Shown here piece by piece: positions 36,003-47,589 of a DNA stretch of 64,000 nt. The notes under the pieces were generated by a model. It made no database searches, had not been told where the DNA came from, and saw only the letters and a program-made list of their open reading frames with translations. Source of the DNA: Phyllostachys edulis (Eukaryota; Streptophyta; Magnoliopsida; Poales; Poaceae); the NCBI GenBank assembly GCA_036346405.1, contig CM070554.1, forward strand, positions 47,639,058 through 47,703,057, given 5' to 3'. The position numbers were made by a program, and so were the translations under genes. The first letter of the stretch is position 1. Each line of letters begins with the position of its first letter.

Positions 36003-36868
36003 ATGACCAAGCGGGTCAAGGACGGAGGTGGCGCCATGTCGTACAGCGACGAGTTGGGTCGCTCGTTGGTGACGGACTCCGTGCTGCGCGCCCTGAAAAA
36101 TGAAGGAAAGATAGGGAGGTTGGAGGACGTCCGCGCGCCGGGGTCCGACGTTACTCCCTCGCCCGAGGAGGAGGAGACGATCGTGTTCGTGGCGTATCTG
36201 GATGCGGGCCTTCGCCTGCCTTGTGTTGACATGCTCCACGTGGTGCTCCAGTTGTACGGGGTGGATTTGGCGCAGCTGACGCCCAACTCGATCGTCAAGC
36301 TTGGCGTTTTGAGTGGAGTCTTCAGGGGTGAGGTGGCGGCGAGTAGCGGCTATTCGTGTATCTTCACGACGGCGGTGCCACCCAAAAGAAAAAGGATCTG
36401 GGAGACCTTGAAACGCGGCGTGAACTTCCAACCGAAGGCCCGCCTTCTCCACTACTTGCATGGCCGCCGGAATAGGTGGGACGATTGGACTCGGGCTGGT
36501 TTTACCACAAGTGTTACGGTGATGCGGGCTCGCCGTATGGGGGGCCGATTCAACTTATCGCGACGCCCGCCATCGAACTATCTGCTCGGGAGGAGGGCCT
36601 TCTCCGCGTGTTGCTCAACGCTGCGCGCCGTATGTCTACGAGGGACTCCGTGGAGGAGTTCTGCGCGCTGCGGATCTGGCCACTGGCTCGAGATTGGAAA
36701 GTGGACCTCGAAGCGCCGAAGGATGGGATGCCCGTTTTGGAGTTTGGGGAGCGCCTAGGTGCTTACTTTGAGTGGATACATATGTTGTTTGTTTCTTTTT
36801 CATCTTTTTTTGTAACTATTTCAGCTGCTTCGCCGTTGTGTAGTGTTGCCATTGGCGTGGCGCATTAA
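36003..36868 (+). pseudogene. T antisense ORF, N-terminal domain (Transposase_28-like)
   Basis: ATG at 36003 opens MTKRVKDGGGAMSYSDELG. The core LRLPCVDMLHVVLQLYGVDL then AQLTPNSIVKLGVL resembles the grass family named putative gypsy type transposon (Pfam Transposase_28); function is unknown and no transposase activity is established. A frameshift near 36470 moves the continuation to another frame: GWFYHKCY to EEFCALRIWPLARDWKV, ending at 36868. The stretch 36758-36822 (GT to a pyrimidine tract and TTTCAG) could instead be an intron. It lies antisense to the retroelement, between its tandem array and 3' LTR. Confidence 0.75.
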
Positions 36869-36871
36869 GCA

Positions 36872-37657
36872 TTGCGGCTTCTCGGCCCTTACACGGGGGA
36901 GGAGCACTCGAAGCGGGCGAACGCGGTGCACGACCGGCGGTTGAACCGCGCGTACCGGGATCCTACCCTTTGTTTGCCGGAACGGCCCGACCCTGATGCC
37001 GGAAAAAAGAAGCGCGCTCGAGGCCCCGAAGAGCTGGAGGGTTCGGGCCCGATTAGCGCTATACCGCTACGGGCTTTTGGTGGTGCGTCGGTTCGGAAGG
37101 CGGGCTTTGCTGGTGGATGTCTTCTTTGGGGCGTCTTGAAGAGGGCTTGGGAGCCAGTGCTCCGAGGCAAGCAGGCGGCGCGGCGGTTAAATCTCTTTGC
37201 TATAGGCACGGAGGCTGTAGCGAGTTCGTTTGGGATTGCAAGTATGGCCCTCGACGTGGTGTCTCGTGGGACCCCCTCGCAGGTTTATGGTGACGGTACG
37301 GAGGACACCGTAGTGGAAGGTCGCGACGATCTTCCAGACGCGACCGGTGAGTTTGCTCTCCCTCACATTGTTTGTGAGCTCTGGCTGACCAGTGTTGTGC
37401 TTGTAGGGCGAGACGCTGAGGGCCATGTCGGTGGCTCCGCCTTCGTCGGTGCTGCGCCTTTGGAGAGTCCTCGAGGTGGGGACAATGTCGGGGCGGCCGG
37501 TGGTGGCTCTGACCGCGAGGGGGGAGGGGTTGGTGCTGCGGCCTTTGCCGCTGCGGGCTTGGCGAATCTGGGGCCGCTTGTCTCCTCCGATTCGTGGTCG
37601 GCGTGGGGCGCCGCCTGTGTGCAGGAGGTGTCTAACTACCGCCCGCCTGCGTGTTGA
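36872..37657 (+). pseudogene. T antisense ORF, middle part
   Basis: A 261-codon frame, beginning RLLGPYTGEEHSKRANAVHD and containing a basic cluster (DAGKKKRARGPEE) that could be a nuclear localisation signal, then low-complexity Gly/Ala/Val. A GT-AG pair at 37345-37408 (GTGAGTTTGC to CTTGTAG) has the look of a short plant intron. The similarity of basic and Gly-rich middle segments to other antisense proteins of this family is from memory, not checked. Confidence 0.55.
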
Positions 37658-37839
37658 GTTATTCAAAAGGTGGAGCACGCAGGCGATGTTTCGAAGTATG
37701 GAGGTGAACGCGGTGAAGGTTGTTTCGTGTAAGCATGCTCCACCGCTGTGAGGGAAGTTTTGATGGCTTTACTATTTTGCAGACCATCATTCTGTCTAGC
37801 TCGCTCGAGAGGGACATCCAACGTGGCTACGCGGAGATC

Positions 37840-38469
37840 GGCAGAGGTGAACTTCGGAGTTCGCTCGGAGCACCGAACTTGCTGAGAAGGTGGAGCAGCT
37901 TGAAGGCAGGGTTGCCGAGCTAGAGGGAGAGCGTCGGACGCTGCAGGAGGAAGTGGAGTCTCTCCGCGGAGCCCCCACCGTGCTCGAAGCGGAGCTTTGT
38001 GGAGCGATCTGTCTTGTCTGCTCGCCTCAGGCTAAGCCGGGAGGCGTTGGATCACATGGAGGGGCCATGTTCGAAGCTTGGCGCGTGCCCCTCCTAAAGC
38101 ACGCCTCGATCGGTGCCGCCACTCTGGACGTCTGCTACTTGGCGGGGAAGTGTTCTGCCGGCGCTTCGTGCCTATGGCAACCATCGCTTGTGGCGGTGGA
38201 CGGCGGCCCTCGTGTCTCTGCAACGTGGCGGGTGTGGCCATGTGGATGCGCTCGGAGGGGGTACACTGCCCGTTGCGTCCGCTGCGGACGTGGCGTCGGG
38301 CCAGAAGCATGTGCGGTGGGCTAGCAATGCCCTTGCCAAGAAGTTCTAGGCTCCGTCCGGTCGGGACGCCACCATGGAGTCCTCGGACGTCCACAGCTCT
38401 AAAGTTGAAGCTAAAGGCTCCGGCGGATGTTGTGGCCTTGGTGGAAGCGAAGGGCAGTCTTGGAGACAA
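37840..38469 (+). pseudogene. T antisense ORF, coiled-coil C-terminal part
   Basis: Near 37878-37976 the frame reads EKVEQLEGRVAELEGER followed by a TLQEEVESLRG heptad pattern, a clear coiled coil, then frameshifts. Long coiled coils near the C-terminus are usual in this antisense family. The later part (38000-38469) is readable only in pieces. Confidence 0.6.
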
Positions 38470-38608
38470 GGTGTGACCCCCCGCACTACTCCTAGGGGAT
38501 GATTTTGTTGTAGTTTTTTAGGGGCCTCGCCGCGCACGGGCCGGTCTGTGACCACTGGTGGCCTGTAACCGTTATTTTGCTAATTAATAGAAAACGAACA
38601 GGCCTTGT

Positions 38609-39148
38609 TTGTTGGTATGTGTTTGTTTCATCTTTGGTGTTCACATTAGTCGGGGAAGAGTCTTGTTTAAATCGTCTGCATCACGGACGGGCGCGTTCCT
38701 CCGTGGTGGCGCCACGAAGTCTTATACTTTGCGTGGTACGAAGACGAGCGACTCTTGGTTTGCAAGTGGCCGGGGTATTTGTTACAGCGGTATGGTATGC
38801 CACAACACGAAATGGAAACGGTGGAAGAAAGCAAACTCGGAGGGTTCTATGAAGCGATTCTTTCGCTGGCGCGAACAACGGGCTTTGGACACGCGGGAGG
38901 AGATACAATCTTTCTGGCTGGGTCGAGGTGTGGGTAATGTGGCGGGTTGCAGTCGCGCTGCTCCCACGATATCTTCGAGCTCTTCGGACGCGTCGGATGA
39001 CTGTACCGAGGAGGAATATATGATGCTAACGGCTACCCACCCATCCGACGAGGAGGTACTCGAGTGGAGTCTCAAGGAGCAACGAGAGCGTCTTGGTGAC
39101 GATTTGCGCTTGCCCGGTCCCCAAGGTGTCTTGGCGCCGAGTCAGTGA
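38609..39148 (+). pseudogene. T antisense unit, acidic last ORF
   Basis: A 179-codon frame ending SDEEVLEWSLKEQRERLGDD before a stop at 39148. It contains an acidic Ser/Asp run (SSSSSDASDDCTEEEYMM). It may be the last exon of the antisense gene or a separate small ORF. No family recognised. Confidence 0.45.
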
Positions 39149-39263
39149 GATGTACTCAATAGTGGGTTGTTACGCTTGTGGTTCTTTGTCTTGCCATTGG
39201 AGTCGCCGCTCAGCGATTCCTGCGTGTAATTCACAAAAAGTAGCGAGGACCTGCCGTTCCGTG

Positions 39264-42200
39264 GAGTCTTAACTTTTGATTTGAGTGAGGGGAGGCGAGC
39301 CTCGCTCTCCCCTTAGTCTTTAGGTAGGGCCGTGGGGAGCCTAATCTTGACTTTTTGAGGGGAGGCGGGCCTCGCATGCTCCCCATACTTTTTAGGTAGG
39401 GCTCGGGCCCTAATCATGACTTTTATGAGGGGAGGCGGGCCTGGGTGCAAATCCCCATACTTTTTAGGTAGGGCTCGGGAGCCCTAACTCAAATGTTCTT
39501 GCTGGGAGGCGGAGCCTCGGCCGCCCCCCACTTTTTTAGGTAGGGCTCGGGGGCCCTAACCCGAATGTTTGCGGGGGGGCGGAGCCTCTTGCCGTCCCCA
39601 TACTTTTTAGGTAGGGCTCGGGAGCCCTAACTCAAAATGTTCTTGTGGGAGGCGGAGCCTCGCACCGTCCCCATACTTTTTTAGGTAGGGCTCGGGGCCT
39701 GGCAAATGTTCTTATGGGGGAGGCGGAGCCTCACGCCGATCCAAGATACTTTTTAGGTAGGGCTCGGGAGCCCTAATCTTGACTTTTACGAGGGAAGGCG
39801 GGCCTCAAGGCCTGTCCCCATACTTTTTTAGGTAGGGCTTGGGGCCCTAACTCGAAATGTTCTTGGGAGGCGGAGCCTCGGCCGCCCCCATACTTTTTTA
39901 GGTAGGGCTCGGGAGCCCTAACCCAAATGTTCTTGTGGGAGGCGGAGTCTCGCGCCGCCCCCATACTTTTTAGGTAGGGCTCGGGAGCCTAATCTTGACT
40001 TTACGAGGGGAGGCGAGCCTCGTGCGCCCCCATACTTTTTAGGTAGGGCTCCGGGAACCCTAACTGAAATGTTTCTTGTGAGGCGGAGCCTCGCGCCGTG
40101 CCCCATACTTTTTGGTAGGGCTCGGGGGCCTAACAAAATGTTCTTGGGAGGCGGAGCCTCGTGCCGATCCCATACCTTTTTAGGTAGGGCTCCGGGAGCC
40201 CTAACTCGAAATGTTTATGCTGGGAGGCGGAGCCTCGCCGCCCCCATACTTTTTAGGTAGGGCTCGGGAGCCCTAACCCGAAATGTTCTTGTGGGGGGGG
40301 GAGCCTCGCGCGGCCCCCCATACTTTTTAGGTAGGGCTCAGGGGCCCAAATCTTGACTTTACGAGGGGGAGGCGGGCCTGTGCGCCCCCATACTTTTTTA
40401 GGTAGGGCTCCGAGGAGCCCTAACTCGAAATGTTTGCGAGGGGGAGGCGGAACCTCGCGCCGTCCCCATACTTTTTAGGTAGGGCTCGGGAGCCCTAACT
40501 CAAATGTTCTTGTGGGGAGGCGGAGCCTCGCGCCATCCCATATTTTTTAGGTAGGGCTCGGGAGCCCTAACCAAATGTTTGTGTGGGGAGGCGGACCTCG
40601 CGCCGTCCCCATACTTTTTAGGTAGGGCTCGGGGGCCTAATCTTGACTTTTACGAGGGGAGGCGAGCCTGTGCCCCCCACTTTTTAGGTAGGGCTCGGGA
40701 GCCCCGACCAAATGTTTCTTGTGGGAGGCGGAGCCTCGCCACTGCCCCCATACTTTTTAGGTGGGGCTCAGGGGCCCTAATCTTGACTTTATGAGGGCGA
40801 GGCGGAGCCTCGCCGCCCCCCATACTTTTTAGGTAGGGCTCGGGAGCCCTAACTGAAATGTTCTTGTGGGGAGGCGGAGCCTGTGCCGTCCCCATACTTT
40901 TTAGGTAGGGCTCAGGAAGCCCTAACACGAAATGTTATGCTGGGAGGCGGAGCCTGTGCCGCCCCCCATACTTTTTAGGTAGGGCTCAGGGAGCCCTAAC
41001 TCGATATGTTGCGTGGGGGAGGCGGGCCTCGTGCCGCCCCCATACTTTTTTAGGTAGGGCTCAGGGAGCCCTAACAAAAATGTTTCTTGTGGGGAGGCGG
41101 AGCCTGTGTAGTCCCCATACTTTTTAGGTAGGGCTCTAGGGGCCCTAATCTGAAATGTTTGTGGGGAGGCGGAGCCTCGCGCCGCCCCCATACTTTTTAG
41201 GTAGGGCTCGAGGGCCCTAACTCAAATGTTTGTGCTGGGGAGGCGGAGCCTCACGCCGATCCAAGATACTTTTTAGGTAGGGCTCAGGAGCCCTAATCTT
41301 GTTTTGAGGGAAGGCGGAGCCTCGTGCTGCCCCCATATTTTTTTAGGTAGGGCTTGGGAGCCCTAACTCAAAATGTTCTTGTGGGGAGGCGAGCCTCGCA
41401 GCCCCCATACTTTTTTAGGTAGGGCTCGGGAGCCCTAACCCAAATGTTTCTTGTGGGGAGGCGGAGCCTGCCGCCCCCCATACTTTTTTAGGTAGGGCTC
41501 GGGGCCCTAATCTTGACTTTTACGAGGGGAGGCGGGCCTCGCCGCCCCCATACTTTTTTAGGTAGGGCTCGGGAACCCTAACTTTGAAATGTTTCTGCTG
41601 GGAGGCGGAGCCTCGGCGCTGCCCCATACTTTTTGGTAGGGCTCGGGAGCCCTGGCCAAATGTTCTTGTGGGAGGCGGGCCTCGCGCCGATCCCATACCT
41701 TTTTAGGTAGGGCTCCGGGAACCCTAACTCGAAATGTTTGCTGGGAGGCGGAGCCTCGGCGCTGCCCCCATACTTTTTAGGTAGGGCTCGGGAGCCCTAA
41801 CCCGAAATGTTTTCTTGGGAGGCGGGCCTCGTGCCGCCCCCATACTTTTTAGGTAGGGCTCAGGGCCCAAATCTTGACTTTACGAGGGGGAGGCGGGCCT
41901 GTGCCCCCATACTTTTTAGGTAGGGCTCGGGAGCCCTGGCACAAATGTTCTTGTGAGGCGGAGCCTGCGCTGTCCCCATACTTTTTAGATGGGGCTCGGG
42001 AGCCCTAACTCAAATGTTTATGCTGGGGAGGCGGAGCCTCGCGCCATCCCATACTTTTTTAGGTGGGGCTCGGGGCCCTAACCCAAAATGTTTGCGTGGG
42101 GAGGCGGAGCCTGTGCCGTCCCCATACTTTTTAGGTAGGGCTCGGGGCCCTAATCTTTTTACGAGGGGAGGCGGAGCCTGCGCCCCCCCACTTTTAGGTA

Positions 42201-45200
42201 GGGCTCGGGAGCCCCGACCAAATGTTTTGCTTGGGAGGCGGAGCCTGGGTGCAGATCCCCATACTTTTTAGGTAGGGCTCAGGGGCCTAATCTTGACTTT
42301 TATGAGGGGAGGCGGGCCTCGCCGCCCCCCATACTTTTTAGGTAGGGCTCGGGGCCCTGGCACAAATGTTCTTGTGCTGGGAGGCGGAGCCTCGCGCCGT
42401 CCCCCATACTTTTTTAGGTAGGGCTCGGGAAGCCCTAACACGAAATGTTTGCGCGGGGGAGGCGGGCCTGTGCCCGTCCCCATACTTTTTAGGTAGGGCT
42501 CGGGAGCCCTAACTCAAAATGTTTGCGTGGGGGAGGCGGGCCTGCGCCGTCCCCATACTTTTTAGGTAGGGCTCGGGGCCCTGGCTGAAAATGTTTGGCG
42601 GGGAGGCGGAGCCTCGCGCCGCCCCCATACTTTTTAGGTAGGGCTCTAGGAGCCCTAATCTGAAATGTTTTATGGGGAGGCGGGCCTCGCGCCGCCCCCA
42701 TACTTTTTAGGTGGGGCTCCGAGGGCCCTAACTCAAAATTTTGCTGGGGAGGCGGGCCTCGCACCGCCCCCACTTTTAGGTAGGGCTCGGGGGCCTAACC
42801 CGAAATGTTCTTGGGAGGCGGAGCCTCGGCCGTCCCATACTTTTAGGTAGGTCTTGGGGCCCTAACTCGAAATGTTTGACGAGGGAGGCGGGCTGGCGAA
42901 TGCCCCCATACTTTTAGGTAGGGCTCAGGAGCCCTAACCCAAATGTTTCTTGGGAGGCGGAGCCTCACGCCGCCCCCATACTTTTTAGGTAGGGCTCAGG
43001 GGCCCTAATCTTGACTTTTACGAGGGAAGGCGAGCCTGGCGATCCCCATACTTTTTAGGTAGGGCTGCAGGGAGCCCTAACTCAAAATGTTTGAGCGGGA
43101 GGCGGAGCCTCGTGCCCCCCATACTTTTTTAGGTAGGGCTCAGGGATCCCTAACCGAAATGTTTGCAGGGAGGCGAGCCTGCGCCGCCCCCATACTTTTT
43201 AGGTAGGGCTCCGAGGAGCGCTAATCTTGACTTTTACGAGGGGGAGGCGGAGCCTCGAGCCGTCCCCCATACTTTTTTAGGTAGGGCTCCGGGGAACCCT
43301 AACTTTGAAATGTTTTTGTGGGGAGGCGGAGCCTCGCGCCGTCCCCCATACTTTTTTAGGTTGGGCTCAGGGAGCCCTGGCAAATGTTTCTTGGAGGCGG
43401 AGCCTCGCGCCATCCCCATACTTTTTTAGGTAGGGCTCCGGGGAGCCCTAACTCAAAATGTTTCTTGTGGGAGGCGGAGCCTGGCCGCCCCCATACTTTT
43501 TAGGTGGGGCTCGGGAGCCCTGGCAAAATGTTTGTGCGGGGGGAGGCGGAGCCTCGCGCCGTCCCCATACTTTTTTAGGTAGGGCTCGGGGCCCTAATCT
43601 TGACTTTTACGAGGGGAGGCGGCCTCGCCTGCCCCCCATACTTTTTAGGTAGGGCTCGGGGCCCTGGCTGAAATGTTTTCACGGGGAGGCGAGCCTCGCG
43701 CCGCCCCCATACTTTTTAGGTAGGGCTCGGGAGCCCTAACCCAAATGTTTATGCTGGGAGGCGGAGCCTCAAGGCTGATCCCCATACTTTTCTAGGTAGG
43801 GCTCCAGGGGCCTAACTCAAAATGTTCTTGTGCTGGGAGGTGGAGCCTCGCGCCGTCCCCCATACTTTTTTAGGTAGGGCTCCGGGGAGCCCTAACCCGA
43901 AATATTTGCGCGGGGGAGGCGGAGCCTCGCGCCGTCCCCCAGACTTTTTTAGGTAGGGCTCTGGGGAGCCCTAATCTGAAATGTTTGCGCGGGGGAGGCG
44001 GAGCCTCGCGCCGTCCCCCATACTTTTTTAGGTAGGGCTCCGGGGAGCCCTAATCTTGACTTTTACGAGGGGGAGGCGGGCCTCGCCGCCCCTATACTTT
44101 TAGGTAGGGCTCATGAGCCCTGGCGAAATGTTCTTGCTGGGAGGCGGAGCCTCGCGCCGTGCCCCATACTTTTTTAGGTAGGGCTCCGGCGAACCCTAAC
44201 CTGAAATGTTTGCGCGGGGGAGGCGGAGCCTCGCGCCGTGCCCCATACTTTTTTTGGTAGGGCTCAGAGCCCTGGCAAAATGTTCTTGGCGGGGAGGCGG
44301 GCCTGGCAGATGCCCCCATACCTTTTTAGGTAGGGCTCCGGGGAGCCCTAACTCGAAATGTTTATGTGGGAGGCGGAGCCTCGCGCCGTCCCTATACTTT
44401 TTAGGTAGGGCTCGGGAGCCCTAACCAAAATGTTCTTGGCGGAGGCGGAGCCTCGCGCCGCCCCCATACTTTTTAGGTAGGGCTCAGGGGCCAAATCTTG
44501 ACTTTTACGAGGGGAGGCGGAGCCTCGTGCCGCCCCCATACTTTTTTAGGTGGGGCTCAGAGGCCTGGCTGTAATGTTTGCGTGGGGAGGCGGAGCCTCG
44601 CTACCGTCCCCATACTTTTTAGGTAGGGGCTCGGGGCCCTAACTCAAATGTTATGCTGGGAGGCGGGCCTCGCGCCATCCCCATACTTTTTAGGTAGGGC
44701 TCGGGGCCCTAACCCAAATGTTATTGGGAGGCGGAGCCTCGGCACCGTCTCCAAGATACTTTTTAGGTAGGGCTCGGGAGCCCTAATCTTGACTTTTACG
44801 AGGGGAGGCGGGCCTCGTGCCGCCCCCATACTTTTTAGGTAGGGCTCAGGGGCCTAATCTTGACTTTTATGAGGCGGCGAGCCGCGTCGCCCCCCATACT
44901 TTTTAGGTAGGGCTCGGGAGCCCTAACCTGAAATGTTTCTTGTGGGAGGCGGAGCCTCATGGCCGCCCCCATACTTTTTTAGGTAGGGCTCCGGGAAGCC
45001 CTAACACGAAATGTTTGCGCGGGGGAGGCGGAGCCTCGCGCCGTCCCCCATACTTTTTTAGGTAGGGCTCCGGGGAGCCCTAACTCGAAATGTTTGCGCG
45101 GGGGAGGCGGAGCCTCGCGCCGTCCCCCATACTTTTTTAGGTAGGGCTCCGGGGAGCCCTAACCCGAAATGTTTGCGCGGGGGAGGCGGAGCCTCGCGCC

Positions 45201-46885
45201 GTCCCCCATACTTTTTTAGGTAGGGCTCTAGGGAGCCCTAATCTGAAATGTTTCTTGTGGGGAGGCGAGCCTCGCAAATCCCCATACTTTTTAGGTGGGG
45301 CTCGAGGAGCCCTAACTCGAAAATGTTCTTGTGAGGCGGAGCCTCGCACTGCCCCCACTTTTTAGGTAGGGCTCGGGAGCCTGGCCCAAATGTTCTTGTG
45401 GGGAGGCGGAGCCTCGCGCCGTCCCCCATACTTTTTTAGGTAGGTCTTCGGGGAGCCCTAACTCGAAATGTTTGCACGAGGGAGGCGGAGCCTCACGCCG
45501 TCCCCCATACTTTTTTAGGTAGGGCTCCGGGGAGCCCTAACCCGAAATGTTTGCGCGGGGGAGGCGGAGCCTCACGCCGTCCCCCATACTTTTTTAGGTA
45601 GGGCTCCGGGGAGCCCTAATCTTGACTTTTACGAGGGGAAGGCGGAGCCTCGCGATCCCCATACTTTTTAGATGGGGCTGCAGGGGCCCTAACTCGAAAT
45701 GTTTGAGCGGGGGAGGCGGAGCCTCGCGCCGTCCCCCATACTTTTTTAGGTAGGGCTCCGGGGAGCCCTAACCCGAAATGTTTGCACGGGGGAGGCGGAG
45801 CCTCGCGCCGTCCCCCATACTTTTTTAGGTAGGGCTCCGAGGAGCGCTAATCTTGACTTTTACGAGGGGGAGGCGGAGCCTCGAGCCGTCCCCCATACTT
45901 TTTTAGGTAGGGCTCCGGGGAACCCTAACTTTGAAATGTTCTTGTGAGGCGGAGCCTCGCGCCGCCCCCATACTTTTTAGGTTGGGCTCGGGGCCCTGGC
46001 CAAATGTTTCTTGGGGAGGCGGGCCTCGCGCCATCCTTACTTTTTAGGTAGGGCTCAGGAGCCCTAACTCAAAATGTTCTGCTGGGAGGCGGAGCCACGG
46101 CAGTCCCCATACTTTTTAGGTAGGGCTCGGGAGCCCTGGCAAAATGTTTGTCGGGGAGGCGAGCCTCGCGCCGCCCCCATACTTTTTAGGTAGGGCTCAG
46201 GGAGCCTAATCTTGACTTTTGAGGGGAGGCGGGCCTGTGATGCCCCCATACTTTTTAGGTAGGGCTCGGGAGCCCTAACACGAAAATGTTTTTCACGGGG
46301 AGGCGGGCCTGTGCCGTCCCCATACTTTTTAGGTAGGGCTCGGGGCCCTGGCCAAATGTTCTTGTGGGAGGCGGAGCCTCGCGCCGCCCCCCATACTTTT
46401 CTGGGTAGGGCTCGGGGCCCTAACTCAAATGTTCTTGTGAGGAGGTGGAGCCTCATGTAGCCCCCCATACTTTTTTAGGTAGTGCTCGGGAGCCCTAACC
46501 CGAATATGTTCTTGGGAGGCGGGCCTCGCTACTGCGATCCCAGACTTTTTAGGTAGGGCTGGGGGGCCTAATCTGAAAATGTTTCTTGGGGGGAGGCGGA
46601 GCCTGTGCCGTCCCCATACTTTTTAGGTAGGGCTCAGGGGCCCTAATCTTGACTTTACGAGGGAGGCGGGCCTGTGCCTATACTTTTTAGGTGGGGCTCA
46701 TGAGCCCTAACGCAAATGTTTCTTGTGGGAGGCGGAGCCTCGTGCCGTCCCTCATACTTTTTAGGTAGGGCTCGGGAGCCCTAACCCAAATGTTCTTGCT
46801 GAGGAGGTGGAGCCTCGCGCGTCCCCATACTTTTTAGGTAGGGCTCAGGGAGCCCTAACCCAAATGTTCTTGGGGTGGGTGGAGG
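39264..46885. repeat. T tandem array, about 100 units of 79 bp
   Basis: Units share TTAGGTAGGGCTC, a GGGAGCCCTAA block, AATGTTTGCGCG and GGGAGGCGGAGCCTCGCGCC. Clean neighbours repeat at exactly 79 bp (for example starts at 45060, 45139, 45218); many others are 72-74 bp through small deletions. A second unit class has TAATCTTGACTTTTACGAGG in place of the CGAAATG block. The array lies between pol and the antisense gene. All ORFs reported through it are accidental. Confidence 0.95.
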
Positions 46886-47460
46886 CAGACCTCATGCGGT
46901 GGTTCGATGCATACACTCGGGCCACGGGTGCCTTGGTGTGCAGGGGCCATGGGCCATCTTGTGGTGACTTAGTTTAGACACTCGGGCCCTTGGGGTGCCT
47001 CGGTGTGCAGGGGCCATGGGCCATCTTGTGATGACTTAGTTTAGACACTCGGGCCCATGGGGTGCCTCGGTGTGCAAGGGCCATGGGCCATCTTGTGATT
47101 ACTTAGTTTAGACACTCGGGCCCTTGGGGTGCCTCGGTGTGCAGGGGCCATGGGCCATCTTGTGAGTGACTTAGTTTAGACACTCGGGCCCTTGAGGGTG
47201 CCTCGGTGTGCACCGGGGCCATGGGCCATGCGCGGTGACTTAGTTTAGACACTCGGGCCCGCGGGGTGCCTCGGTGTGCACCGGGGCCATGGGCCATGCA
47301 CGGTGACTTAGTTTAGACACTCGGCCCATGGGTGCCTCGGTGTCTTGCCGGGGCCATGGGCCATCTTGTGATGACTTAGTTTAGACACTCGGGCCTGGGG
47401 TGCCTCGGTGTGCACGGGGCCATGGGCCATCTTGTGATGACTTAGTTTAGACACTCAGCG
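46886..47460. repeat. T second tandem array, nine units of about 68 bp
   Basis: Units begin CACTCGGGCC and include GCCTCGGTGTGCA, GGGGCCATGGGCCAT and GACTTAGTTTAGA; starts at 46914, 46979, 47046, 47113, 47181, 47250, 47318, 47386 and 47452. It directly adjoins the 79-bp array but shares no obvious sequence with it. Confidence 0.93.
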
Positions 47461-47589
47461 GTTGCGGGCAAAAGCTGTTGTGGTAGCGTTGTATTTACAA
47501 AAGCTGGTTACAACAAAATGCTTATACATGCCCTTGCTTGCCAGCGGTGACGGGGCCGTTCTCCGGGTGCAACCGGTTGTAAGTGATGG

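Noticed and set aside
39773..46468. Many 60-130-codon ORFs on both strands with recurring ALPKKYGG or YFLGRARGPN peptides
   Set aside because: They are translations of the 79-bp tandem units; frame and stops vary with indels and no independent coding signal exists.
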